A stretch of 64,000 bases of DNA. Source: Peronospora farinosa (taxonomy: Eukaryota; Oomycota; Peronosporomycetes; Peronosporales; Peronosporaceae). The notes beneath the pieces were generated by a model. It did not search any database, had not been told where the DNA came from, and was given only the letters and a program-made list of their open reading frames with translations. A program made the translations under genes and the position numbers. The stretch is from assembly GCA_947646735.1 (NCBI GenBank), contig CANTFK010000692.1:186001-250000 (forward strand), given 5' to 3'. Positions 1 through 10,023 of the stretch are shown piece by piece (position 1 is the stretch's first letter; each line of letters begins with the position of its first letter).

Positions 1-1195
1 GGCCAACCTGTTGGCTATGGCGATTTTCACCAGTAACTGGAGAAGTGGGAGAGCTCACGGCCGGGGCCTGCTGAGGACTTGCGGCTACAAGCTTAGCCGA
101 AGTACGGGAATCTCAAATGGCTGGCGCATGGTGTACTCGTTGTCTCCGTAATCGGCCTCGGGCCCTAAGCTTGGCGTATTCAAAGGGCATATTGCGTTCC
201 AAAAGAACGTCTGCCACACTGGCACTGGCGCGATGAGTCCACATGCTGGTCAAACGCCGCACATAATGTGCCCAGTGGACACAGGCACTATCGTCTTCAT
301 CTTCCGTTTCGCCTGCGAACATCAAGATAGGGCAATGCAAACGCTGCTGGAGAGCGACGAAGCGCCGGAACAACGCCGTAAGCAAATTAGTCTGTCGTTC
401 TGTTATTTTCTCCTGTGCCTTAACTCAAAAACTGCATTGCAGACACTTGCCATGCACATCAAACATCTCCCTGCTTCTCTACGAAGCTTATAGCGCCGTA
501 ATGTCCGGCGCGACCACCTGCTCGGCCGCCAAGGGTCCCTACCCATTTCATGGGAGGAACAAATGCACCACGTGCTTGCCGATTTAAGCGCTCCTTGTAT
601 TGGCTTGGAGTGGTATTGACTGGTTCCAGATACTTTTGGCAAAGAGCCACTTGCGCGGCGAGTTCCTAGGGCGTTGTAGCCTCCAATCTATGAACTATAT
701 GTGCAGCGAATGGCCGTGGCCTCTTTAAGACGCTCTTTGACAGATCAAAGACATAGTCTAAATGTCCTTTGTGCTGGCCATGGCCTTTGTTTGATATGCG
801 GAGCTTGCCGTCGCTTGAAGTTGCTGTTCCTGTTGGTCATCGAGCGAATTTGTGATCGGAAAAAGAGGCGTTTCGCCAGGCGCTGAGCGCAGTGAGGTTA
901 TCTTGCCAGCAACACCACGTTCTGGAAACGGATTAGGTGTGCGTCGAGGTACGTCTTCATCCTTAAGATGGGCTTAGATTTATAGTCTTCGAGGAAGCTG
1001 GTATCACTTTCGTAATCCACAGCTACCTTTAGCTTTCCTTCAGAGAGATCATTAGGAGCCTTAGGCTAATGACTAGGGGATGCCATTTGCGTGTACACTT
1101 TGAACAACCGTTAGGTTTGATGTTCGTGGTTTGCAACCTTTTTGAGGATTATGTCAAATGACGTTATGTGGTACCGTCAGTCTGGTGGGGGAGGG
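1..1195 (+). mobile_element. 3' internal end of a family-B Ty3/gypsy element (copy D), decayed antisense ORF region
   Basis: This stretch is a diverged copy of 17230-18222 in the family-B element. It lies between the end of pol and a 3' LTR that begins at 1196. On the minus strand, 113-385 still reads a peptide with the motif FAGETEDEDD, matching FAGETEDEED in the antisense ORF at 17476-18129, and here the frame continues where the family-B copy is frameshifted. Further minus-strand remnants lie at 403-642. A purine tract, GGTGGGGGAGGG, ends at 1195 directly before the LTR and is the polypurine tract. The rest of the element lies left of the window. No intact gene is present. Confidence 0.75.
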
Positions 1196-1783
1196 TGTAA
1201 CGGGGTCACACGACGGTTGAACATCATACCAAAAATTTACGGTTAAAGATTGTATATTACACATAATGTATTCTTGATACTTCTCTTTATAGAGTTATTA
1301 AGTATAAGCGATAAGATACGGTATTCGGTAATACCGTATCCTATCGATTAGGGTTCGATAATCGATATCGCTGTACTAAGTACATCATACACAGATGTTC
1401 GGACGACACATCGTTCAATAACGAAGTCTGCATATTATAATTACTATTATAGTAATTAATCTAGTGTAGGGTACTTAAAGTAGGATTATTGATAAAATCT
1501 TAAATGCATTAATAAAACCAGTTTTCCTTTTGAGCTTAAGATCGCAAGTCTCAATAAGACTTGTTCTCTTGTGCACTTCGTGCGTTGGTTCTCTGAACCT
1601 TAAGCTATCGCTTGTAGACTAGAATTTCCTCCTAGTTCCTTAGAACAGGGAAATTTTTTAGTCGTTCATTAGTTCTTGGAACTAAGTGGCTTAAAGCCGT
1701 CTACTTTAATTAGTTCTCTAGAACTGAGAGGCTTTTAGCCTCTAAGTCTCCCTCTGGCTAAAGAGCTGTGAAGCTATGCTACA
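1196..1783 (+). repeat. 3' LTR of family-B gypsy copy D
   Basis: It begins TGTAACGGGG and ends GCTACA, and aligns along its length with the LTRs at 10770-11399 and 18223-18861, with more substitutions than those two show to each other. The sequence after it (ACGAC...) is GCN2-like pseudogene sequence also found near 40782, so the element sits in that pseudogene. The expected duplicate of ACGAC on the left is outside the window. Confidence 0.85.
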
Positions 1784-1872
1784 ACGACAGTAACGGTGAC
1801 TCCCTTTCTATCGGAGAGACTATGACTGGCGCAATATTATTCGAGTCAAACGAGTCATCTGCTGCCAAGTTC
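1784..1872 (+). pseudogene. GCN2: GCN2-like kinase pseudogene copy 1, segment a (after the DFG position)
   Basis: These 89 bases match copy 3 at about 40782-40874 and copy 2 at about 33545-33637. They encode the region after the DFG position (motif GETMTGAI followed by SNESSAAKF). The segment is isolated between the LTR of copy D on its left and the family-A 5' LTR on its right. Its last five bases, AGTTC (1868-1872), are repeated after the family-A element as its target-site duplication. Confidence 0.8.
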
Positions 1873-2470
1873 TGTATAAGGGCAACTAGTTACACGTAAA
1901 CATTAAGTAATGTACTTAATGTTTGGTCTAAAAGTATCCATGATTACTTTTTGACCTGTCACTTGGGTGCGATACACAAATGTGATCCACCCTCGTGAAT
2001 GTGATATCCATTTATGGATTCACATGAGAAGGGATGACGCTAGTTGATGCTAGGCATCGCGACGTCTCGGAAGGACGTCAGTTGCGATCTTAAATCTAGA
2101 TTTAAGTTCATGCGACAGGATACGCTTCTAAAGAGTCGCGTATCCGATCTATATATATATAGCCAATCAGTAGTTAAATATATATTTAGTTATAACTAAT
2201 TAAATATAGCTCAGTCTTGAATTTGCTAAATCAAAAGCACCACGCACGAGAAGCCGAAATGCTTCTACGTGACGTCGGTGTCTTCTTGTCTTAGATGTTC
2301 GTTGCACTCTCGCTTAAGCGAGAGGCAAATGGTGGTACGACTGCTTAAGCAGTCGACCAACCGCATAACCACCCTCGCACGCGAAGGTAAGACGGTCTAA
2401 CCGCTTCCTCGCTTGTGCATAAGGTGTGTGCTAATAGTACGAGGCAACTTCGTAGAAGTTCCCGTCTACA
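1873..2470 (+). repeat. 5' LTR of family-A element
   Basis: TGTATAAGGG...GTCTACA, 598 bp, paired with 9426-10023. The first 20 bases differ from the 3' LTR (TGTAACAGGG), which removes a terminal inverted repeat TGTAAC/GTTACA seen in the partner. It contains a run of perfect short palindromes, including 18-bp ones at 2089-2106, 2307-2324 and 2338-2355, and a TA run near 2150-2161. Confidence 0.95.
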
Positions 2471-2472
2471 CT

Positions 2473-2482
2473 TGGTAGCACT
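2473..2482 (+). other. tRNA primer-binding site, family-A
   Basis: TGGTAGCACT starts two bases after the 5' LTR. TGG pairs with a tRNA CCA end, and the first eight bases match the complement of a eukaryotic initiator tRNA-Met 3' end (TGGTAGCA). The same sequence follows the family-B LTR at 11402, so both families appear to use the same primer tRNA. Confidence 0.6.
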
Positions 2483-2529
2483 AGTAGTCCTCTTCACGAC
2501 CCGTCTCTCTGAGCGTGCGTGTGGTTGAG

Positions 2530-3609
2530 ATGGTCTTTAATATGGACTGGAGTGAATTCTCTCACCTCTTCCAACACCATAGGGAGGTGGCAGAGCATAT
2601 GGCGCAAGGACTTGGTGAACAAGCCCTGGTCAACCTCTTGCATTGTCCTCCTGAGAAACATGTTGCTCAGTTGGAGCAACTTGAGGCGTTTGTGCTCGGA
2701 CAGCGTAGGAACGCGTCCGAGGTAAGCAGCCAAGCCACCGCTGAGTCCATCACTAAGACTCAGGATGAGCTTAGGCTTGAGCAGGCACGTAATGAGGCGC
2801 TCAACAGAACTGTTGAGACGCTCTCTGCCCGGCCTGCTCAACCGAGGCCCATTCGGATGGACCCTCCGAAGTTCGATGGAACTAGCCCTCACACGATTGT
2901 TCACTGGCTATTAGCAGTGGAGCAATGTGGAGTGGCGCAGCTCATCAAAGATGACACCAGAATGGTGTCGTATGCCATGTCCAACTTGCGTGTCAAAGCG
3001 TCAGAGTGGGCATACTCTGCGCTGATGGCTAATGCTGATGCATTTCCATCATAGGCGATCTTTAAGGCAACGATTCGTGCCATATATCAGCCGCCTAACA
3101 ACGAAGTGTTGCTTATGGCGCGCTTCTTTGGAGCACGACAGTCGAAACGCTCTCTGCAAGAGTTTGTGCAGGAGATGCGTTCGCTGTCGGCGTCCATTAA
3201 TGGGGAACCGATACCAGAGCGTATCAAGGTGGCCACGTTCATGGATGGACTTAGGCACGGCCCATCGCGTCAGGCTCTTTTCAGAAAGGTGCCAGCGACG
3301 ATGGAAGAGGCAATTGACATTGCCTTAGTTGAGGAGCAATCCTACAACAGCGCCTCGGCGACAGCCTATTACAGGCCGTCGAATGAGAAGTCTGATGCCA
3401 CTCCTATGGAGTTAGGCAATGCAGATGTGATCTGCTACAAGTGCTGCAAGCGAGGCCATATGATGGCTCTCTGCTATGCCAAAGTAGCTGTTGGTGCTAA
3501 GGCAGCCAGCAAAAGGTCTCCCAACCCGGAGGGAGGTGCGAAAAACCAGCGTGCACGACGCACGGGTTCAGCACCTGCCCAAGATGGATCGGGAAATGCG
3601 GGAGCGTAG
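2530..3609 (+). pseudogene. gag: Gag polyprotein of family-A element, one internal stop
   Basis: Nucleocapsid/capsid protein that would package element RNA. The frame runs from ATG 2530 to TAG 3607-3609 (about 359 codons) and is interrupted by one in-frame TAG at 3052-3054, where the context (FPS-stop-AIF) suggests a former Trp codon TGG. The N-terminal third is Glu/Gln-rich and probably helical. The middle has retrotransposon-gag-like features (FMDGLRHGPSR, EEAIDIALVEEQ) that align with the family-B gag. A CCHC zinc knuckle (CYKCCKRGHMMALC) lies at residues about 302-315, followed by a basic Ser/Pro/Gly-rich tail. An upstream in-frame GTG at 2515 also exists, but the ATG is preferred. Confidence 0.9.
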
Positions 3610-4147
3610 TAGGGGCGGGATGCCCTGCTGTCGCGGACTCTGAAGCTACCTTTAAGTTCAGAGTGATCGAACAAATGGGTAGCATAGTCCCTGAGGTTCC
3701 GAAAAGTCGGACCTCAACCCTTTTGGTCTATAGCGCTTGAGTACGAGGCTATGACCAAGTGATGACTCTTCTCGTGGATTCGGGTGCGTCACAAAACTTT
3801 GTGAAACTCGCGGCTCTGGAAAAGAGACCGGCGAGCAATGAGTCGCTTTGCCAGGATGGCAAACGAGAAGAGGCGATCGCTCGTTTAGCGAACGGCGCGC
3901 TCGTTAAATCGTAGGGAGTTCAAGTTGAGCTCGTCTTCAGTTTCAGTGACTTCTCTTGTAAAGAGAAGGTCACAGTACTAGGTATGGAGAGTCCGTACGA
4001 CCTCATTCTAGGCATGCCTTGGTTGGCTAAACACCAACCATGGATAGACTGGCGTAACGCACAGTCGCTAGCTCTAGGCAAGACACCGGAAAGGATGTGC
4101 TCTTGCGAGAGGCTTATGTTACTGATGCTGTGTCCAACACAGTCGAG

Positions 4148-4411
4148 GGTGCGATGACGGTATGTCAATCGACACCAGGAATTACCCAGCTCAAAAAGAG
4201 TGGTGTAGTTGGAAGTGCACTGGCGGAAAGCCAGGTGACACATATTCCTACCCAGGTCGAAGAGACTGGTGTAGTGAATGGGGCGATGACAGGTAGTCAT
4301 GCGTCCAATAGTCCTGCACAGAGCCGAGAGCCTGTGGAAGTTGATGGTCGGCTGATAGGAAGTCAAGCGCCACAAGAACCGGCAGAGCCAAGAGCCTGGT
4401 GCGGTTGGAAG
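4148..4411 (+). repeat. Four in-frame 22-residue repeats in the PR-RT linker (family A)
   Basis: Four degenerate units of 66 bp each, starting with Gly-Ala-Met-Thr or variants (GAMTVCQ, GALAESQ, GAMTGSH, GRLIGSQ), lie between protease and RT. The same four units occur at 50133-50396 in the reversed copy. The function is unknown; they look like a flexible, Thr/Ser/Gln/Pro-rich spacer. Confidence 0.75.
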
Positions 4412-7400
4412 GAGTGCGTTAGCTGAAATAGCAACGACACCTTCTTTCAGGTCAAAGGTCGTGGTGACTCGAAGAACGAGCATCAGACGTATTAAGACGA
4501 TCAAGGGCACGTCGAAACGAGTGACCCTTGGATCAGTCTCGGTCCAAGAGGACGGACCTACGAACGAGTTGTTCGAGGCCATCGAAGACAAAATGACGGA
4601 GGCATCCTCAGTTGAGGTGCTCCAACTTGTCTTGGCATCTGCCGAGGAGATAGTCAATCTCTCGGAGATGACGTGGGATCTGTTCCTGTTCGAATGAAAG
4701 GAAGGAAAGATCCACGAGATAGTCGCACCAGTTCCAGAAGAGAACGTGGTGGACTGTTGCTCTTCATCCACAATGGACGAGAGCGTCTTGGAGACCGACA
4801 AAAAGAAACGGTTCGCTGCTCAAGGCTGGGATGCTTTGAAGGACAGCCCGTTTTATGATGTTCTGTGGAAACATCGTGATGTGTTTCCAGCAGAAGTGCC
4901 GAGCCGCCTACCGGCCGATAGGGGCATCAGGCACGAGATTGACCTGGAGCCTGGCACCAAGTATTGTGTGACCAGGCAATGGACGTTGCCGAAGGAACAA
5001 GCGATTACATCGATGAGTTCTTCGACAAGCGAGCCAAGGCGGGACATGTACGTGAGAGCAATTCGCCTCACTGCAGCCCGACTTTCTGTGTGCGTAAAGC
5101 CACGGGTGGATGGCGCGTGGTTCATGCTTATAATAAGCTGAACACGGCCACCATTACGGCTCAAACGCAGATCCCGCGGAAAGATGTTTTGTTGAATTCC
5201 ATGGGAAAGTCAACTATCTTTTCCGCTTTGGATCTGAAGGATGGCTACTATCAGGTTCGCATGAGAGATACCGATGTAGCCAAAACGGCAGTAAGCACCC
5301 CAAGCGGTATGCTGTGGGAGTGGCTTGTGATGCCACAAGGGTTGAAAAATGCTCCGGCAACATTCAACCGAGTAGTGGCTCACGTGATGCGTCAGCACCG
5401 TGCCTACGCGCCCCATTACTTTGACGATGTATTCGTGCATAGTAGGGCGGAGGACGGTCTGAGCGCGATAGAGTCGCACAAGCGTCATTTAGACGCTGTG
5501 TTGCAGACTCTGGGTGACGCCCAATTATACGTGAACTTGCAAAAGTGCGTAATAGGGGTCCCCGAGATACCTGTACTGGGCTGCATCGTAGGTGCACATG
5601 GTGTACGAGCAGACCCAGAAAAGGTAAAGGCTGTAAAGGAATGGCCAGTCCCACGACACGTGAAGGATCTGCGCCAATTCCTTGGGCTCGCTAATTACTT
5701 GCATAAGTACAGCAAGAATTATGCGGAGCAGACCAAGCCATTGTCTGACCTTTTGAAAAAGGATACAGAATGGACTTGGTCAAAGGAACAAGAAGATGCG
5801 TTCACTTCAGTGAAGCAATCTCTTGTAGAGGCACCGGTCTTGGCATTGCCAGACGCGGATAAGCCCTTTAGCGTCGTCTGCGATGCAAGAATTTTGCAAT
5901 CGGCAGCACGCTCATGCAGAAGGATGACAACGGCGTTGACCGTGTCATTTATTATCAGTCTCGTCTTTTAAAAGCTGACGAGCTGAATTACCCTGTGCAT
6001 GACAAGGAGCTACTTTCAATCAAGTATGCCCTTGTGAAGTTTCGGATGCACCTCTTGGGCACCGAACCTTTTGTGGTTTATACGGATCACGCATCACTGC
6101 GGACCGCTATAAATTCACCGCATCTCTCGCCGAGAATGGCTAGATGGCTAACATTCTTCTCTGAATTTAATTTCAGAGTTGAATATAAGCCGGGTAAGTC
6201 GAATGTCTTGGTTGACGCGTTATCGCGCAGACCAGACTTCGAGGAAAGACACCAGGATAGTGTGTCTCGTGCGAAAGCACAAATTGAGTCGTCAACACTG
6301 GCAGCCATGAAGGCCTACCATGTGACGAGCTCAATGGCTTCCGATATCAAGGAGTGCTACAGTCAAGACGAACATATGCCTGCTGTTGGATCATTTTAGT
6401 GGACGAAAGGTTACCCTTCCGTCGCACCTCAAAGCGAAGCTTCATCGATTTAGTTCCAGTGATGGCATATTATGGCACCAACTGTCACCCTGTGATCCCT
6501 TGAGAATCTATGTCCCTCATGACATATATCTCAAGCTGATGATACTTCACGATTTTCATGATGCTCCATCTAGTGGGCATCTGGGCTGTGAAAAGACATT
6601 CTTACGAGTGTCCGAAATTTTTTGGTGGCCCCACCTATATCGGTGGGTGGCCAACTATATTCGCTCTTGCGAAGAGTGTCAGCGCATAAAGCCTGCACCT
6701 TCGAACAGTGCACCACTGAAGCCACTGCCGATTCCAACGGATTGTTGGAAGTCGGTCAGTTTGGACTTCATGTTTGGCTTACCTCCGGACCATAAAGGCA
6801 GGACGGGGCTCGTCGTCTTTGTAGACAGACTATGCAAAATGGTGCATTTGGCACCATGTAGCACCAAGCTCTCAGGAAAAGAGGATGCCCTCTTGTTTCT
6901 GGATCACGTGTATCGACTACACGGGATGCCCGAGTCCATAGTATCGGACCGGGATCCGCGTTTTACGTCGGGTTTTTGGCGACATGTGTTCGAGCTGCTG
7001 GGTAGCAAGCTCCACATGTCAACCGCTGATCATCCCCAGACCGATAGCCAAACGGAACGTGCCAATCGAGTCGTGGCGAATGTGTTGCGTACAGTAGCCA
7101 CTCCCAAAGAATGGAGCAAGCAATTGCCATTCGTGGAGTTCGCTATTAATAACAGTGCTCACGCCAGTACGGGTGAAACACCGTTTTACATTAACGGACT
7201 GCGTCATCCTCGAACGCCAGTCTCGTTTGTACGCAGCCCGAGTCTTAGTGGGGGAGGGCCCCTCACTTCGCTCGGTTCGAATGCCAAAGAGGGCCAAGGT
7301 TGCCCTAGTGACACTGCTAATTTAGCAGTGGTCACGACACCTATAGGTGTCACAAAGGAGGCACGACAAGAAATGCCTGTGCTCCTTGACGATGACTCTA

Positions 7401-7561
7401 TCGTGTTATCAACAGCGTCGACCCATGACCGATCTCTTGGAGGCGTCATAGGCGAGCTGGATGCTAAAAGCGTGAGCGAAGCTCAGCGCTTTGTGGATGA
7501 GCGATTAGCCATCACACGTAAAGTCCGTGACGCGATGGCACGCGCACAGGACAAGCAAAAA

Positions 7562-7619
7562 CAATATGCAGACCAGCATGGTCGCAAAAACAATATGCAG
7601 ACCAGCATGGTCGCAAAAA
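7562..7619 (+). repeat. 29-bp perfect tandem duplication in integrase C-terminal region
   Basis: Bases 7562-7590 are repeated exactly at 7591-7619. The reversed family-A copy has a single copy at the matching place (near 46945-46975). Because 29 is not a multiple of three, it shifts the pol frame and ends the integrase ORF at 7657. Confidence 0.95.
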
Positions 7620-8235
7620 CAATGAACTCTTTAGTGTGGGGGACAAAGTGCTATTAAGTACTGCTACCCTACCGAAACATGCAATTTTTGTACTACCTGG
7701 TGGCACTACTAAGCTATTGTCCCGATTCATTGGGCCCTATACAGTGGTTGAAGAAGTTGGAGACCTAAATTATAGGCTCACTCTCCCACCGTATATGAAG
7801 ATGCACCCCGTATTTTACGTGGGTCGTCTGAAACGGTATGTTGATCCAAAAGAGATCACATTTCCGCATCGGTCTAACGAGACCGATGGTGACGTCGACT
7901 GTGAGTCGAGCGTCGCGGCCGATCAGGCGACGAGGAAGCCGAGAGACTCCCCGTATACGAACGAGGCGATAGAGGACTCGGCGATCGAGGAGGACTCCGC
8001 GCTTGACGCGGGTCTCTCATCACCAGTCGCTCTAAGATGTCCAAACGGGTCTTCAGGCGGTCAACCCCTGATGTTCCCTCGTCCTCACATCGCGCAGATC
8101 CGAGTTCAGTCGCGAGACTTGACTCTCAAGATCTGTCACCTGCCTCTTCAGCGCAGCGGACTCAGCCTGCGACTGAACAGCAGCAGGGGTAGGCAGCCGC
8201 GAGTAGGTGGGCGTAATTGCCGCTTCTATCGGGCG

Positions 8236-9270
8236 CTACCTGTGTTGGTGGATACGGAAGGGAATACGCGCTTCCTTGTTGGAAGGCTGTTGGCCCACCG
8301 GTTTGTGAAGCGAAAGCTCCAAATCCTTGTCCAGTGGAAAGGTTCTCAACGAGCTTTGACTCGTGGGAGCCTGTGGACGCTTTGCGCGTCGACGTGCCTG
8401 GGCTGGTGGCTGCTTATGTGAAGCAGCACCAGCTGTCGTCTTTCTGCTATGTCCGGCTGGACTAGCAGAAGAAGCGTGGCGAGAATTAATTGGGGGTCGC
8501 TTACCACCCAAGATTTCATGCGCACGCTTCATGGCTAAGCTGATTCGCTGCGACCGTTGTTTCGTTGCATCTTCCTGCAACGTTACACGGCGCCGAAGTT
8601 CAGCTTCATATTCATCGGCTGTTTCGTTAGAACGCAGCACGACTGGAATTGGGAAAGCACGACCAAGTGCTTTGCCCTGCTTTTTCCACAAGGGAAAGAC
8701 GCTATATAATCTATGAGCGTCTATAGTGGCACGCTGCAAAAGCGATGCGCTAGACCCATCTGAGTGCATCCACTCAGATGTAGGTGGCATTGGTGGCAAG
8801 CCACCACTCACGTAGCCGCCCTCGCGACGGCGGGCTAGTGAGGCCGAAGGTGTACTTGGTGGAGCTTTCAGCTCACACTCACCTGAGTCTAACTCTCCAT
8901 TATGAATTGTCAAGACATCAGCTTGGAAAGTCACATCGGACTGAGTCGCGACTACTCCTTTCGAAGTAGCGTGCTCAGTCTTAGTCGCTGTGCTCGTAGG
9001 CGCAGACGACGAGGTTTTACCTTCGCTTGTAGGAAGCATAGATGCTTCCTCAAGGACGGGTGCCTCAAATGATGGGGACATATGTCCCATCAACGCGCTT
9101 TGCTCATCTCCACTTTGGGATGATGGCAATGGCGTAATCTCATTGTAATCTACAATGAGAGATGGATCTTCATCCACATTATCGTGAGATGGAAGATCCA
9201 CCCCAGTGCCTGAAGCACTTTGCGACGGCTGCGATAAATCGCGGCGCGTGCGCTTAGTGCTGGACTGCAT
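8236..9270 (-). CDS. Antisense ORF (aORF) of family-A element, 344 codons, overlaps the pol 3' end
   Basis: A long open frame from ATG 9270 to a stop at 8236, on the strand opposite to gag-pol. It lies mostly between the end of pol (8465) and the 3' LTR (9426) and overlaps the chromodomain coding region for about 230 bp. The N-terminus is basic (STKRTRR), then Ser/Glu-rich. A middle segment, about residues 190-255, is well structured (FPLWKKQGKALGRAFPIP, then YEAELRRRVTLQ) and rich in Arg/Lys; the tail is basic (ARRRAKRPQ). The reversed copy at 45291-46689 keeps the same protein with high similarity. In that copy the frame continues into a coiled coil; here a one-base indel near 8344 diverts the tail. 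No known domain was recognised. It may be an antisense retrotransposon gene, as known in some plant Ty3/gypsy elements, or a chance ORF, but conservation across copies argues against chance. Confidence 0.55.
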   Translation of the reverse strand: MQSSTKRTRRDLSQPSQSASGTGVDLPSHDNVDEDPSLIVDYNEITPLPSSQSGDEQSALMGHMSPSFEAPVLEEASMLPTSEGKTSSSAPTSTATKTEHATSKGVVATQSDVTFQADVLTIHNGELDSGECELKAPPSTPSASLARRREGGYVSGGLPPMPPTSEWMHSDGSSASLLQRATIDAHRLYSVFPLWKKQGKALGRAFPIPVVLRSNETADEYEAELRRRVTLQEDATKQRSQRISLAMKRAHEILGGKRPPINSRHASSASPAGHSRKTTAGAASHKQPPAQARRRAKRPQAPTSQSSLRTFPLDKDLELSLHKPVGQQPSNKEARIPFRIHQHR

Positions 9271-9411
9271 GGGTGCCTTTGCAGGCGACCCATCAGCCTT
9301 ACCACGTTTCGGTGGGCATGAGTACTGAGCAGACTAAAGCGGCGCGTTTATAACGGCTCGCCAGTCTCTCTGTCTCTTAGGCGATGTTTTACAAAATGTA
9401 AACATCGTTCT

Positions 9412-9425
9412 AAAACGAGGGATGG
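9412..9425 (+). other. Polypurine tract, family-A
   Basis: AAAACGAGGGATGG lies directly before the 3' LTR, the expected place for plus-strand priming. The reversed copy has the complement CCATCCCCCGTTTT at 45135-45148. Confidence 0.7.
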
Positions 9426-10023
9426 TGTAACAGGGTATCTAGTTACACGTAAACATTAAGTAATGTACTTAATGTTTGGTCTAAAAGTATCCATGATTAC
9501 TTTTTGACCTGTCACTTGGGTGCGATACACAAATGTGATCCACCCTCGTGAATGTGATATCCATTTATGGATTCACATGAGAAGGGATGACGCTAGTTGA
9601 TGCTAGGCATCGCGACGTCTCGGAAGGACGTCAGTTGTGATCTTAAATCTAGATTTAAGTTCATGCGACAGGATACGCTTCTAAAGAGTCGCGTATCCGA
9701 TCTATATATATATAGCCAATCAGTAGTTAAATATATATTTAGTTATAACTAATTAAATATAGCTCAGTCTTGAATTTGCTAAATCAAAAGCAACACGCAC
9801 GAGAAGCCGAAAAGCTTCTACGTGACGTCGGTGTCTTCTTGTCTTAGATGTTCGTTGCACTCTCGCTTAAGCGAGAGGCAACTGGTGGTACGACTGCTTA
9901 AGCAGTCGACCAACCGCATAACCACCCTCGCACGCGAAGGTAAGACGGTCTAACCGCTTCCTCGCTTGTGCATAAGGTGTGTGCTAATAGTACGAGGCAA
10001 CTTCGTAGAAGTGCCCGTCTACA
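9426..10023 (+). repeat. 3' LTR of family-A element
   Basis: TGTAACAGGG...GTCTACA, 598 bp, nearly identical to 1873-2470 outside the first 20 bases. It is followed by AGTTC (10024-10028), the right target-site duplication. Confidence 0.95.

Larger units (their letters stand above)
3740..8465 (+). pseudogene. pol: Pol polyprotein of family-A element (PR-RT-RNaseH-INT-chromodomain), frameshifted
   Basis: The protease has the DSG active site at 3777-3785 and the downstream ILGMPWL motif near 4005. A repeat-bearing linker follows. The RT begins near 4925 with HEIDL and PGTKYC; YFDD, the catalytic box, is at 5417-5428. RNase H spans about 5860-6240 ([21 protein letters not shown]-like), and the integrase about 6540-7620, with an HHCC finger, catalytic D in SLDFMFG, SDRDPRF and TER. 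The GPY/F-like region (RFIGPY) is near 7725, and a chromodomain-like end (LVQWKG...SFDSWEP) runs to 8465. Frames break near 4960, 5885, 6385, 7590 (a 29-bp duplication) and 8344. Compared with the reversed copy at 46112-50540, most breaks are private to this copy. Confidence 0.9.
1873..10023 (+). mobile_element. Family-A Ty3/gypsy chromodomain retrotransposon, complete structure, broken ORFs
   Basis: An 8.15-kb element with two 598-bp LTRs, a primer-binding site, gag, pol in the order protease, reverse transcriptase, RNase H, integrase, chromodomain, then an antisense ORF, polypurine tract and 3' LTR. Target-site duplications AGTTC lie at 1868-1872 and 10024-10028, and the uninterrupted site is seen at 33633-33637 and 40870-40874. 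Integrase after RT/RNase H places it in Ty3/gypsy (Metaviridae-like), and the C-terminal chromodomain makes it chromovirus-like. LTRs differ at roughly ten positions, clustered partly at the left terminus. Gag has one nonsense codon and pol several frameshifts, so it cannot mobilise itself as read. Confidence 0.95.

Noticed and set aside
3920..4801. 293-codon minus-strand ORF in family-A pol, with partners at 49771-50537 in copy C
   Set aside because: It is opposite to the protease-RT linker. The 66-bp repeats keep any frame that is open in one unit open in all, and the product has no structure pattern like the 3' antisense ORFs.
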